Counted from the first letter of the stretch, positions 23,789 to 32,103 are shown. The stretch is DNA of 42,943 nucleotides from an uncultured Lachnospiraceae bacterium (GCA_910580195.1 CAJTWA010000040.1:1-42943); one strand, 5' to 3'. Program-made: numbers and translations. The notes: generated from the sequence alone by a model not told the origin.

Positions 23789-24727
23789 ATGTGGGAAATG
23801 GAAGAAGGAAAATTATTTTTTATGCAAATTTTTAATGGGAAGGGAAAGTTCGTGAAACGGAAAAGGAAGGATTTGAGGAAACATACAAATATTTTGGGGA
23901 GTGGGTGGAAGGATTTCTTTTTTGTGCTGCCTAGCTTGTGCGGGGTTTCGGTTTTTGTATTCCTTCCTTTTGTGGATGTGGTGCGCAGGTCTTTTACGAA
24001 CCTGACGGGCAGCCGGTTTACGGGGTTTTTGAATTACCGGGAGGTCTGGGAAAATAGGGCGTTCCGGCTGGCTATGGGGAATACCTTGAAATTCCTTGGG
24101 GCCTGTGTCCCGCTGCTGCTTGGGGTGTCCCTTCTGCTTGCGTGCCTTGTGTACTCTGGGTGCGTGAAATGGTACCAGAATGTCTGCCTGCTGCCGATGG
24201 CGGTCCCGGCTGCATCCTTGGTTTTTGTCTGGAAAATGGTGTTTGCAAGGTATGGGGTTTTAAACAGTGCCTTCAGCCTTTCCATTGACTGGCTGAATTC
24301 TTCTTCTGCTTTTTGGGTGCTGTCTGCCACGTTCCTTTGGAAAAATATGGGGTACTATGTGGTGCTTTGGATGACGGGGCTTAGCGGGATCCCAAAGAGC
24401 CTTTACGAAGCGGCCTCCCTTGACGGGGCGGGGGCGCTTGCAAAGTTCCGCTATGTGACGCTGCCGGGGCTTCGGCCTATGGCAGATGCGGTATGCATCC
24501 TTGCCGTTACCGGGGTGTTTAAATCTTACCGGGAAAGCTACTTGCTGGCCGGGGAGTACCCGGATAAAAGCATTTACATGGTGCAGCACATGTTCCACAA
24601 CTGGTTCCGGGACATGTCCATGGAAAAAATGTCTGCGGCTGCAGTTGCTGTTACCTGCATGTTTGCCGTGCTTGTATACCCATTCCGGAAAAGGGGAGGT
24701 GGAAATCTTGGCACGTTTCACCCGTAA
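23789..24727 (+). CDS. Sugar-type ABC permease (MalF-like)
   Basis: Inner-membrane permease of the carbohydrate-uptake class 1 family, with six predicted helices (DFFFVLPSLCGVSVFVFLPF, FLGACVPLLLGVSLLLACLV, VCLLPMAVPAASLVFVWKM and others). The EAA loop, YEAASLDGAGALAKFRYVTLPGL, docks the ATPase and is well conserved. It has 312 residues from ATG 23789, which follows GGGGAGAGGAA; a GTG at 23852 preceded by GGGAAGGGAA is a plausible alternative. It overlaps the second permease by 20 bases. No ATPase gene is present in the cluster, so a shared MsmK-type ATPase elsewhere would be needed if this is an importer. Confidence 0.9.
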   Translation: MWEMEEGKLFFMQIFNGKGKFVKRKRKDLRKHTNILGSGWKDFFFVLPSLCGVSVFVFLPFVDVVRRSFTNLTGSRFTGFLNYREVWENRAFRLAMGNTLKFLGACVPLLLGVSLLLACLVYSGCVKWYQNVCLLPMAVPAASLVFVWKMVFARYGVLNSAFSLSIDWLNSSSAFWVLSATFLWKNMGYYVVLWMTGLSGIPKSLYEAASLDGAGALAKFRYVTLPGLRPMADAVCILAVTGVFKSYRESYLLAGEYPDKSIYMVQHMFHNWFRDMSMEKMSAAAVAVTCMFAVLVYPFRKRGGGNLGTFHP

Positions 24728-25556
24728 AATATTTTTCCCCTGCTTGGGCATCCTGCTATGCATCCTTTCCTGCCTCCCGGCCTTCCTTTTGCTGGCAGGC
24801 TCCATTACGGGGAAACGGGAACTGGCGGTTTCCTTAACAGGGGTGTTCCGGGAGCAGGGGGTATCCTGTGTCCCGCTGTTCCCTGATTTTCCCACCTTGC
24901 GGGGGTACTTGGAGGTGCTGTTTGACACGCCGGAATTTTACGTGGTTTTCTTTAATTCCGTGAAGCTGGCTGTTTCCATAATAGCTGGGCAGTTACTGGC
25001 CTGCGTCCCTGCCGCTTGGGGGTTTTCCAGATGGCATGGGAAAGTGAGCAGCTTGCTGTTTTACCTTTACACCATTTTGATGCTGCTGCCATTCCAAGTT
25101 ACCATGCTGCCGAATTACATTGTGGCTGACCGGCTTGGGCTGATGGACACCCATAATGCCATCGTGCTCCCGGCTGTGTTTTCTACATTTCCGGTATTTT
25201 TGGTTTACCGTTATTTTACCGGGATACCGGAGGAAATTTTTGAAGCTTATTCCTTAGACAGCAGCAGCCGCTTCGGGCTGTTCTGGCACATAGGCCTCCC
25301 CCTTGCCTTGCCGGGCATTAAAGCTGCAGCCCTGCTTGGCGTCATTGAATATTGGAACTTGATTGAGCAGCCGCTGCTGTTCTTAAAAACGCCTTCCCTT
25401 TGGCCCTTTTCTATCGCTTTGCCGGAAGTTTGGGAAGGGAATGTGCAGTACGTGTTTGTATTTTCTTTTTTGGTGCTTGTGCCTGTATGCTTGGCGGCAG
25501 CGGCCGGGAGGGAAGAACTGCAAAAAGGGATTGGGGCGATTGTACGGAAAGAGTGA
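24708..25556 (+). CDS. Sugar-type ABC permease (MalG-like)
   Basis: Partner permease of 282 residues. I chose TTG 24708: GGGGAGGTG stands six bases before it and the protein then opens with a basic N-terminus and a helix (FFPCLGILLCILSCLPAFLLLAG). The EAA loop is FEAYSLDSSSRFGLFWHIGLPLALPG. Further helices include VKLAVSIIAGQLLACVPAAWGF and LLFYLYTILMLLPFQVTMLP. It is translationally coupled to the first permease by a 20-base overlap. Its last codons are duplicated in diverged form about 81 bp further on. Substrate unknown. Confidence 0.9.
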   Translation: MARFTRKIFFPCLGILLCILSCLPAFLLLAGSITGKRELAVSLTGVFREQGVSCVPLFPDFPTLRGYLEVLFDTPEFYVVFFNSVKLAVSIIAGQLLACVPAAWGFSRWHGKVSSLLFYLYTILMLLPFQVTMLPNYIVADRLGLMDTHNAIVLPAVFSTFPVFLVYRYFTGIPEEIFEAYSLDSSSRFGLFWHIGLPLALPGIKAAALLGVIEYWNLIEQPLLFLKTPSLWPFSIALPEVWEGNVQYVFVFSFLVLVPVCLAAAAGREELQKGIGAIVRKE

Positions 25557-25685
25557 TTTCCCAGACGCACCTGTTTTCCAGAAGCTGGAAGGAACACGCG
25601 TTAAGTGGGGATGGGGCAATTGTGAAAAAATCATTTCTGAGATGCCATCCCCCTTCCAGAAACTGGAACGGAGATACTAGAAGTG
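25529..25685. repeat. About 81-bp diverged duplication of the permease 3' end, with hairpins
   Basis: GATTGGGGCGATTGT (25529) and GATGGGGCAATTGT (25610) start two related segments that each end in a TTCCAGAA(G/A)CTGGAA palindrome. The first spans the permease stop. A GGCC...GGCC hairpin follows near 25685. Confidence 0.7.
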
Positions 25686-25737
25686 GCCTGAAAAAGGCCT
25701 CCTGCCCTAAAAACGAATCAGAAAGAGGTGGCTATTT

Positions 25738-27303
25738 TTGAAAATAAAACATAAGTTTCCCAAAATCCCGCTGCAAAATTACCGTGCCGCCCTTATTTTC
25801 CTAATCGGGATGGCTGCCATGGCTTTCGTGTCACGGGCTGCGGATTCCTTTATGGTGCCCCGGGTGGCCGCCGCGTCCCCGGAAGAAATGCGGCTTACCT
25901 ACCCTTTGGAAATTGAAGGCCGCGTCACCGCAAAGGAAAGCCGCGCCATTTACTGCATGGAAAACCTCCGGGTTGCCCATGTGGAAGCCCATCCCAATGA
26001 CATTGTGGAAAAAGGGGATTTGCTTTTCTCCATTGACCGGGAAGATTTGGAGGAAAAAATCCGGCAGGCAGAAACGGAACTTAAAAAACTTGACATACAA
26101 ACCCGGGACTTGGAACAGGCCAAACAGGTACAGGCCAGCCAGCACAGCCTAGCCCTCAGCCGGGCCAAGGAGGATTACAGCGATATTTCCAATTCTTCCG
26201 ACGCCGCTGTGGACGCTGCCCGCCGGGAACTGGAACAGGCCAAGGACGCACTTGCCCTCCATGACAGCCAAAAGCCGGAAGAAACGGTAATTTTGGAAAA
26301 TACTGGGGCTAATAACGCTGCCGGAGAACCAAACACGGCACCGGCTGCAAGCCCTGAAACTTCTGGCGCAAATTATGGTAAGAATCCCAAAGAGGCTGAA
26401 CCAAGCCAAGACGCCAATACAGATTCCCAGAAACCAAACCAGCTTGATACCACTCAAAACCCAGAAACCAATCCCTTACCAGAGGAAAACCCCCAAACTG
26501 CATGGCTCCAAAAGCGGGAAGAATTCGCGCAGGCCTGCCTGGAAAAAGAAAAGCAATACGAAGAAGCAGTTGCCGCCAGAAACGAATCCTTAAAAACAGC
26601 CGCCCGGCAGCTTGAGGATGCAAGCCTTCCGGCTGCGGCAGACAGTTCCGCGGCCCTGCTGGAATTGGAACGGGAAAATTCTGCCCGCACACTGCAGGAA
26701 TTAAAAGCCTTAAGGCAAGCAGGAGGAAAGGTCTATGCGGAATATGATGGGCAGGTTTTGGAATGTGGCATTTCCATTGGAAACGTTACTTCCGGGGAGC
26801 CGACATTCCTCCTTGCCGATTTCAGCCAGCCGCTGCAGTTTGAAGGGACCCTCGAAGGGGCTTCGGAGCTGCCTATTGCAGAAGGGGCAACAGGCGCCCT
26901 TCGCATAGACGGCCAAACTGAAGTTTTGGAAAATGTGGAGATTACCAGTATTTCGCAGGAAAGCGATGGGCTCTGCCAAGTCACAGCCGCCCTAGGCCCC
27001 TATGAGGTTTCCAAACCCGGAAACGCTGTTTTGGACGTTTCATGGGAGAGCAAACGATACCCCTGCTGCCTCCCGCTTTCTGCCCTTTACAGCGGGGAAA
27101 CGGGGGATTTTGTGATACGGGTGGCAGAAAAGCCTACGGTTTTAGGGCTGCAGGCAACTGCCGAATATGTGCCAGTCACTGTTTTGGAAACAAACGGCAT
27201 GTATGCAGCAGTGGAGGGCAACCTTTCTGCCGACGACTGCATCGTTGTAAATGCAAGCAAAACCATAAAGGAAGGTGACCGCATACGGATAACCGAAAAT
27301 TAA
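25738..27303 (+). CDS. HlyD/MacA-type membrane fusion protein
   Basis: A 521-residue periplasmic-adaptor-like protein for a Gram-positive export complex. The start is TTG 25738 with AGAGGTGG six bases upstream. An N-terminal membrane anchor (ALIFLIGMAAMAFVSRAA) is followed by a lipoyl-like half (MENLRVAHVEAHPNDIVEKG, then DLLFSIDREDLEEKI). A coiled coil spans about residues 100-310, broken by an Asn/Pro/Thr/Glu-rich low-complexity insert (~185-260). The second lipoyl half is AEYDGQVLECGISIGNVTSGEP, and C-terminal beta domains follow. Such adaptors normally work with a MacB/FtsX-type permease plus ATPase; the FtsX-like gene follows, but no ATPase is in view. Confidence 0.88.
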   Translation: MKIKHKFPKIPLQNYRAALIFLIGMAAMAFVSRAADSFMVPRVAAASPEEMRLTYPLEIEGRVTAKESRAIYCMENLRVAHVEAHPNDIVEKGDLLFSIDREDLEEKIRQAETELKKLDIQTRDLEQAKQVQASQHSLALSRAKEDYSDISNSSDAAVDAARRELEQAKDALALHDSQKPEETVILENTGANNAAGEPNTAPAASPETSGANYGKNPKEAEPSQDANTDSQKPNQLDTTQNPETNPLPEENPQTAWLQKREEFAQACLEKEKQYEEAVAARNESLKTAARQLEDASLPAAADSSAALLELERENSARTLQELKALRQAGGKVYAEYDGQVLECGISIGNVTSGEPTFLLADFSQPLQFEGTLEGASELPIAEGATGALRIDGQTEVLENVEITSISQESDGLCQVTAALGPYEVSKPGNAVLDVSWESKRYPCCLPLSALYSGETGDFVIRVAEKPTVLGLQATAEYVPVTVLETNGMYAAVEGNLSADDCIVVNASKTIKEGDRIRITEN

Positions 27304-27357
27304 ACCCCAAACACCCACAAAATCCCCAAATAACTTTCCTGCCCTGCCTAAAGCAGC

Positions 27358-27475
27358 AAGCCAGCGTTCCAGATGCTTCTGGCTCTTGCCACAAACAAGC
27401 CAGCGTCCCAGATGCTTCTGGTTCTTGCCACAAACAAGCCAGCGTCCCAGATGTTTCTGGTTCTTGCCAGAAACC
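27358..27475 (+). repeat. 39-bp tandem repeat, about three copies
   Basis: AAGCCAGCGT(T/C)CCAGATG begins at 27358, 27397 and 27436. The period of 13 codons is in phase with the downstream FtsX-like reading frame (KQASVPDASGSCH repeated), which is open across this stretch. Confidence 0.88.
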
Positions 27476-27535
27476 GCAATCCATCTGCCCAGATTCCTCT
27501 GATGCTTTTCGGACTTTCCGGAAACAGAAAAAAAG

Positions 27536-27582
27536 AAAAGCAGCCAGGCATCCGCTATGGCTATGCCTAGGGCTGCTTTTTT
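27536..27582 (+). terminator. Canonical terminator or attenuator
   Basis: AAAAGCAGCC-AGGCAT pairs with ATGCCT-AG-GGCTGCTTTT (16 pairs, one 2-nt bulge) and ends in TTTTTT (27577-27582). It lies 230 bp after the adaptor stop and only 9 bp before the first ATG of the FtsX-like gene. It may reduce transcription of that last gene. Confidence 0.85.
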
Positions 27583-27590
27583 CAGGGGCT

Positions 27591-28736
27591 ATGTTCCTGA
27601 TCTGCTATGGGAAACTCCACATCTGTTTGAAGGAATTAGGAAATATAGGAGAAACTTCCGCCTATCTTTTTTACCAAGATCCATCTTTGGCGCAAGGGCT
27701 GGCAAAAGACTGCCAAGCCCAAGGGATTGGCTGTGAAACTTGGTTCATCCGTAAAGGGGAGGGCTTACAGGCAGAAGGGCTTTCCCATGTTTCGGATGGG
27801 TATATTGTACAGGCAGAAGGTGGCAGGCTGGGCGGGCTGCTGCTCCATGCCGCAGGGCCGCCTGATTGCGCAGGGCAGCCCCTACAGGAAAGGCCGCAGG
27901 GGCCAGTACGCCTTGCCACAGGGCCTGATTACGCAGGGCAGCCCCTACAGGAAAGGCCGCAGGGGTCAGTACGCCTTGCCGCAGGGCCTGATTGCAGCGC
28001 GGCAGGCCCAGCCTGCATGGTTTCCACCCAATTAGCCCGTGCACTCTTTGGCTCTGAAGGAGCTGCTGGGAAAAAGGTTTTCTGCCAAGGGATCTCTTAT
28101 ACCATCAGGGATACCATTCCCTATGAAATGCCTATCCTGTTTTTGGGCGGAAATACTTGCCCCGAGCAAAGCGGGCAAGCCCGCATCCGTTCCCCTATCC
28201 CCTCGGTTTCCCAGAACGTCCCCACCTTCCACACCGAGGACGGGCACCATTCCCTAGCCATCACAATGGTACAAGGGAACGAATCTCTGGATTACCATAG
28301 GACAGATAATTTAGTTACAGGCAGCGATGCCAAGCTTGACTTCCCTCTGATAAAATGGGCGGCCTATCTGGCTGTTTCCCTCTGTTCCTTTGGTTTCCTG
28401 ATTTTGCTTTTTACACGGGAAAACTGCATGCCGAAATGCATTTCTGCGCTTTGCGTGCTGTTGTGGATATGCTATGTTAAATTGAGGTTATTTTCCTCTG
28501 TAGGTGTATTTCCCTTTTGGGCGCTGCCCGGGTCATGGGCGGATTTGGATGGATGGGGCAGCTTATGGGATTCTATCGGGGCACAATTCGCCGCGGTTTC
28601 CCAGTTCCGGGAGTACCCCATCCTGCATAGGTATTTCCAACTCTTGGCTGGATGGCCTTTTTATCTTTTGCTGTGTTTCTGTTCCTTTTGGGGATTCCTG
28701 AAAATTTTTTCAAACTTTATGGGAACGGCAGAATAA
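27591..28736 (+). CDS. MacB/FtsX-like membrane protein
   Basis: A membrane protein with an extracellular domain recalling MacB periplasmic core domains (LARALFGSEGAAGKKVFCQG, then ISYTIRDTIPYEMPILFLGG), flanked by an N-terminal helix and three C-terminal helices (WAAYLAVSLCSFGFLILLF, CISALCVLLWICYVKL, WPFYLLLCFCSFWGFLKIF). ATG 27591 lies inside the N-terminal helix. The same frame is open upstream and encodes RKQKKRKAARHPLWLCLG, an ideal basic-plus-hydrophobic start, but offers no ATG, GTG or TTG before the stop at 27276. The true start is therefore uncertain or non-standard. Three 21-residue repeats (GPDYAGQPLQERPQG type) sit in the extracellular part. No ATPase domain. Confidence 0.65.
   Translation: MFLICYGKLHICLKELGNIGETSAYLFYQDPSLAQGLAKDCQAQGIGCETWFIRKGEGLQAEGLSHVSDGYIVQAEGGRLGGLLLHAAGPPDCAGQPLQERPQGPVRLATGPDYAGQPLQERPQGSVRLAAGPDCSAAGPACMVSTQLARALFGSEGAAGKKVFCQGISYTIRDTIPYEMPILFLGGNTCPEQSGQARIRSPIPSVSQNVPTFHTEDGHHSLAITMVQGNESLDYHRTDNLVTGSDAKLDFPLIKWAAYLAVSLCSFGFLILLFTRENCMPKCISALCVLLWICYVKLRLFSSVGVFPFWALPGSWADLDGWGSLWDSIGAQFAAVSQFREYPILHRYFQLLAGWPFYLLLCFCSFWGFLKIFSNFMGTAE
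27845..27990 (+). repeat. 63-bp in-frame repeat inside the FtsX-like gene
   Basis: GCAGGGCAGCCCCTACAGGA occurs twice, 63 bp (21 codons) apart, with partial third flanks. Copies are nearly identical, so the expansion is recent and preserves the frame. Confidence 0.88.
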
Positions 28737-28986
28737 AAGCATAGCCAAAAGCAGGGCACTTGTACTGCCTAACGAAATTTGGGGAATTTAGGTTTGAATG
28801 GTTTTGAGGGACAAGGCTGGCTATTTTTGATAAATTTCATCTCTCAGGGTTTAATTCCCCGCAGCTTTACTACGGGGAGTTCCATTGAGTATTTCCTGCA
28901 AAATGAAGGCAACCGAGGGGAATGGGCTTTCAGGCGCGCCTTAACCATGCAGGGAACAAGACAACCGGGAAATCTTGGCTGCCGTA
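28737..28986. other. Intergenic region with one isolated hairpin
   Basis: TTCCCCG (28855) and CGGGGAG (28873) form a 6-bp stem in an otherwise unremarkable spacer between convergent genes. No T-run follows, so it is not a clear terminator. Confidence 0.45.
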
Positions 28987-29571
28987 CTAAAACCATAAGA
29001 AGTACCTCCCCACTTTTTTCCTGTAAGACAGGTATTCTTCCCCAAAGGCTTGCTGTAAAAATTGTTCCTCTTCCCGGATCTGCAAATCCAAGAGAAGCGC
29101 CCCCAGCAGGCTTACCGCCAGAAGCCCTCCTTGGAAAAAACAAAGGCAAAGCCCGATATATACCGAGTCAAACCCCAAAAATGCCGGGTTCCTGCTTATC
29201 TTAAAAATGCCTTCCGTTACCAAGGCAGTTGTTTCCTTTTCTGGGATTCCTGCCCGCCAGCTATCCTGCATGGTGTGCATGGCGGCCAGAAAAACCAGCG
29301 TCCCAAAAGCTGCCAGCGCAAGCCCCAAAGCCCGCAGCCACCCCGGCAGGGCAGCCCCGCTGCCTTGGAAGATACTGCACGCTTCTACTGCCACTACCAG
29401 AATGGAAACGGCCTGTAATGACTTTTCGGTTACTATTGTTTTTTTCAGCTTATTCCCCTTGCCAAACTGGGTCGTTTTTATGCCCTTCTTCCGCTGCCCT
29501 AGCATTTTTATAAAGTAGGCCCCGTAGAAAACTGCCAATATGGCAATCCCTATATATTGGAAATTGTCCAT
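28987..29571 (-). CDS. Isoprenylcysteine methyltransferase-like membrane protein
   Basis: A 194-residue integral membrane protein of the ICMT/PEMT-like methyltransferase superfamily. Helices are YIGIAILAVFYGAYFIKML, LQAVSILVVAVEACSIFQ, ALGLALAAFGTLVFLAAMHTM and GLCLCFFQGGLLAVSLLGALLL. The C-terminal catalytic signature is visible as LVTEGIFKISRNPAFLGF, followed by EEEQFLQQAFGEEYLSYRKKVGRYF, matching the R-x-P and E-E-x-x-L...Y motifs of the family. It would use S-adenosylmethionine; the acceptor is unknown. A weak AAGGGA ribosome site precedes the start. It is a single gene between a tandem array and convergent intergenic DNA. Confidence 0.83.
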   Translation of the reverse strand: MDNFQYIGIAILAVFYGAYFIKMLGQRKKGIKTTQFGKGNKLKKTIVTEKSLQAVSILVVAVEACSIFQGSGAALPGWLRALGLALAAFGTLVFLAAMHTMQDSWRAGIPEKETTALVTEGIFKISRNPAFLGFDSVYIGLCLCFFQGGLLAVSLLGALLLDLQIREEEQFLQQAFGEEYLSYRKKVGRYFLWF

Positions 29572-29648
29572 CTGCTGTCCCTTCTTTCTGCAAATTCTGC
29601 CCTTCCATTATATAGGAACAGAAATCCATTTGCAACCATGCCAAAGGG

Positions 29649-29805
29649 CCGCCGTGTTGCTGGCAACGGATTTCCTGCCTTTGGATGATACCGATAGGGA
29701 GGAACCTAACGGGCCGCCACGGCTGCTGGCAACGGGCATCCTACCTTGAGGTGATACTGGCAGGGAGAAACCCAACAAACCGCCACGGCTGCTGGCAGCA
29801 GAATG
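29649..29805. repeat. About 66-bp tandem repeat past the TipAS MerR gene
   Basis: CCGCC(A/G)(C/T)G(G/T)(C/T)TGCTGGCA begins at 29649, 29714 and 29780 (periods 65 and 66). It fills the space between the 3' end of the MerR gene and the methyltransferase-like gene. Confidence 0.82.
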
Positions 29806-29808
29806 ATG

Positions 29809-30564
29809 TTATACCCAGTATCCAACCGCTTCTTTCAGCAGTTCTGCGCAGCCGGGAACTTCTGCATCATAATAATTTTGGAACCTCCCATCCACAGTAT
29901 ACATGGCGGCTACGCCTTTGTGGGCTTCTTTGGTGTACTCCTTCCAAGCCATGCAGAGCCATTCTTTGTGGAGGCTTACAATAGCGCGGGCTTCTTCGCT
30001 GCTTGCTGTTATGCCGGCGCGCACGCCTTCTTTTAACTTCTCTTTAATTTCCTCTTCCAGATGCTTGAAATGCTCCCAGTCCTGCATGGACATGCCAAGG
30101 ATTTTCTTGTTTGCCCCGTCTATTGCGGCATCCCCGTAGGCCTGCCGGATTTCTTTTCCATATAAGCCCTCATTTTCCTTGACTGCTTTTTCTTTTAACG
30201 CTTCAAATTTTTCTTGGTCGCTCATCGTACATTCTCCTTTCATTGACGCCAGTGTTTTTCGGACAGCCCCAATCAGCCGGTCCATGCGCTCCCGCTGCCG
30301 CTCCAGTTCCAAAAGGTGTTCCTCCAAGGCTCCCACCATGTCAAAGCCTTCCTGATATACCATCTGCCGGATTTGCTTCAGCCCAAAGCCGCGCTCCCGG
30401 TAAAACAGGATTTGCTGGAGGAGCATGACTTCCCGCTCCCCGTAATGGCGGATTCCTGCGCTGTTTGTGTACAAGGGCCTGAGCAGGCCGATTTCATCGT
30501 AATAGCGTAACGTGCGCGCGCTCACCCCTGCTAAATCCGATAATTCCCTGATGCTGTATGCCAT
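29809..30564 (-). CDS. MerR-family regulator with TipAS domain
   Basis: A 251-residue regulator. The N-terminus is a MerR winged helix (YSIRELSDLAGVSARTLRYY, DEIGLLRPLYTNSAGIRHYG), followed by a coiled-coil dimerisation helix to residue ~110. The C-terminal half opens MSDQEKFEALKEKAVKENEG and contains MSMQDWEHFKHLEEEIKEKL and VAAMYTVDGRFQNYYD, matching TipAS, which binds thiopeptides and other drugs in TipA-type activators. The promoter at 30643-30673 has the 19-bp spacer that MerR proteins act on, so autoregulation is likely. An internal ATG before MSDQEKFEAL could give a stand-alone TipAS form, as reported for TipA. A weak AGGAGGGT-type site precedes the start. Divergent from the LacI gene. 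Confidence 0.92.
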   Translation of the reverse strand: MAYSIRELSDLAGVSARTLRYYDEIGLLRPLYTNSAGIRHYGEREVMLLQQILFYRERGFGLKQIRQMVYQEGFDMVGALEEHLLELERQRERMDRLIGAVRKTLASMKGECTMSDQEKFEALKEKAVKENEGLYGKEIRQAYGDAAIDGANKKILGMSMQDWEHFKHLEEEIKEKLKEGVRAGITASSEEARAIVSLHKEWLCMAWKEYTKEAHKGVAAMYTVDGRFQNYYDAEVPGCAELLKEAVGYWV

Positions 30565-30642
30565 TGGATACCCTCCTTTTTGGGGGCTGGAAAAACTGCC
30601 CTTTTTCTGCCGGCGGCCCTGCTTGGGCTGTCTGGCAGGTTT

Positions 30643-30673
30643 ATCATACTGCTTTCCGTAACGTCAATGTCAA
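30643..30673 (-). promoter_or_regulatory. MerR-type promoter of the TipAS regulator
   Basis: On the minus strand TTGACA (30673-30668) and TATGAT (30648-30643) are exactly 19 bp apart, and the spacer contains GACGTTACGG. Both boxes are near consensus, so the long spacer is convincing. It shares ACGT(A/T)ACGG with the promoter at 10737. Confidence 0.82.
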
Positions 30674-30800
30674 GGGGGATTTTTATTTTTTTATAGAACT
30701 TTCTTCCCACTCCCCACCCCCATAATTCTATACAAGGAATTCCCCCGCACAAAATCCTTGAAAGCACACCCAAAAAATGATATCATCAAAGAAAAATCTG

Positions 30801-30822
30801 CAACAATCCCCAAACATTGTTG
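30801..30822. promoter_or_regulatory. Inverted repeat before the LacI gene
   Basis: CAACAAT and ATTGTTG are separated by eight bases, 20 bp before the LacI start. It could be an operator or a leader hairpin; position is the only support. Confidence 0.4.
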
Positions 30823-30842
30823 CACCAAAGGAATATCGTACC

Positions 30843-31886
30843 ATGCAAAGAACAACCATTAAAGACATCGCAGCAGCGGCGGGCGTGTCCCACACCACCG
30901 TTTCTTATGTGCTGAACCAAAACCCAAACCAGAAGATTTCAGACAAAACCAGAAAAAAAGTATTAGAAGCAGCGCGGAAATTAAATTATATCCCCAACGA
31001 AAATGCCCGTTCCCTCCGCAGCGACAGCACCCACTGCATTACCGTGGCCCTTGAAAAATCCATTACCCACACCCGTTTCAGCGGAATCCTCCAAGGCATC
31101 CGGGAAGAGCTGGGTGCAGAAGGGTATGGCCTGCTGCTGACAGGGTTCCAGACAAGGGAAAATATGGAGAACCCTTACTACCTTGACAGCGTACTGCAGC
31201 GGCGGGCGGACGGCATTATCTATATTTCCTCCGACGGGCTCTCCCCTTCCTGCAGCAAAAATATTGAAACTTACAACCTGCCCTTCGTGGCATGCGACTG
31301 CTGCCCGGAGGAAGAGGGGCTGGCAAGCGTCAGCTTTGATTACGAAAAAGGCGCCTTTGAAGTGGCCTGCCGCCTGTTCGGGGAAGGGGCAAGGAGAATC
31401 CTCTACTGGCAGCCGGACGTCCCCACCTTCCAAGAAGCATACCGCGTCACAGGGCTGGAACGGGCAAAGGAGCTGTATCCCGGGACAAGCATAGAAATCT
31501 GCAAAATGCCATGGGTGCCGGACAATTCTTCCAGTAATAACCGTTACCCATTGATTGACGACGTATGCAGGCAGTCCTTAGTCCAGAACGTCATGCCCCA
31601 CCTTGTTTCCTTTGAGGAAGGGGACGCGGTGGTATGCAGCTGGGGCGTCATGGTAAAGCACCTCTGCGTCGCCCTCTACCAGAAAAATGCGAAAAAATTA
31701 AAGATTGCCCTGCTTTCCGACGCAGATATCCCCATTATCCCAAATATCAGAATCCTAACCAGCCGGCCGGGATTCATCCGGGGCGGCCGGGAAAGCGCAA
31801 AGCTTTTATTGGCGCAGCTTAGGGGGGAGGCCGCCAATTTGCGGGTTGTCTTAGACCCGGATCCCCCAACTTATGTAGAATTGTAG
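30843..31886 (+). CDS. LacI-family transcription regulator
   Basis: A 347-residue regulator. The N-terminal helix-turn-helix and hinge are typical (TTIKDIAAAAGVSHTTVSYV, then LNQNPNQKISDKTRKKVLEAA, YIPNENARSLRS). The C-terminal periplasmic-binding-like domain includes ILQGIREELGAEGYGLLLTG and GGRESAKLLLAQLRGE. ATG 30843 follows AAAGGA at about 10 bases; an ATG 22 codons earlier lacks a ribosome site and does not begin like the family. It is divergent from the TipAS MerR gene and convergent with the esterase end of the CoA-enzyme cluster. Its effector is unknown; control of that cluster is possible but not shown. Confidence 0.93.
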   Translation: MQRTTIKDIAAAAGVSHTTVSYVLNQNPNQKISDKTRKKVLEAARKLNYIPNENARSLRSDSTHCITVALEKSITHTRFSGILQGIREELGAEGYGLLLTGFQTRENMENPYYLDSVLQRRADGIIYISSDGLSPSCSKNIETYNLPFVACDCCPEEEGLASVSFDYEKGAFEVACRLFGEGARRILYWQPDVPTFQEAYRVTGLERAKELYPGTSIEICKMPWVPDNSSSNNRYPLIDDVCRQSLVQNVMPHLVSFEEGDAVVCSWGVMVKHLCVALYQKNAKKLKIALLSDADIPIIPNIRILTSRPGFIRGGRESAKLLLAQLRGEAANLRVVLDPDPPTYVEL

Positions 31887-32103
31887 GAAAATATGATTGA
31901 AAACAGAAATGAAATCCGCTGCTAACTCCAGCCAAGGAAAAAAATTTTCCTACGTTCCTAAGCTGGAGCTTAACACAAGCAAAAGGGCATCAAACCCTTA
32001 TCAGACCCGTGAACGAATAACCACCCCGCTGCAAGCAACGAGGTATCCCTTCCTAAATTGCACGGAACTGCTGCCCCCGCCCTCACCCCAATCCCCCCAA
32101 AGC

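Noticed and set aside
27270..27310. Programmed frameshift joining the HlyD adaptor to the FtsX-like frame
   Set aside because: The frames do overlap by about 25 bases, but no slippery heptamer in the right phase or downstream stimulator is visible there.
28855..28879. Terminator for the FtsX-like gene
   Set aside because: The stem is only six base pairs, lies 119 bp downstream and has no T-run; it is kept only as an unexplained hairpin.
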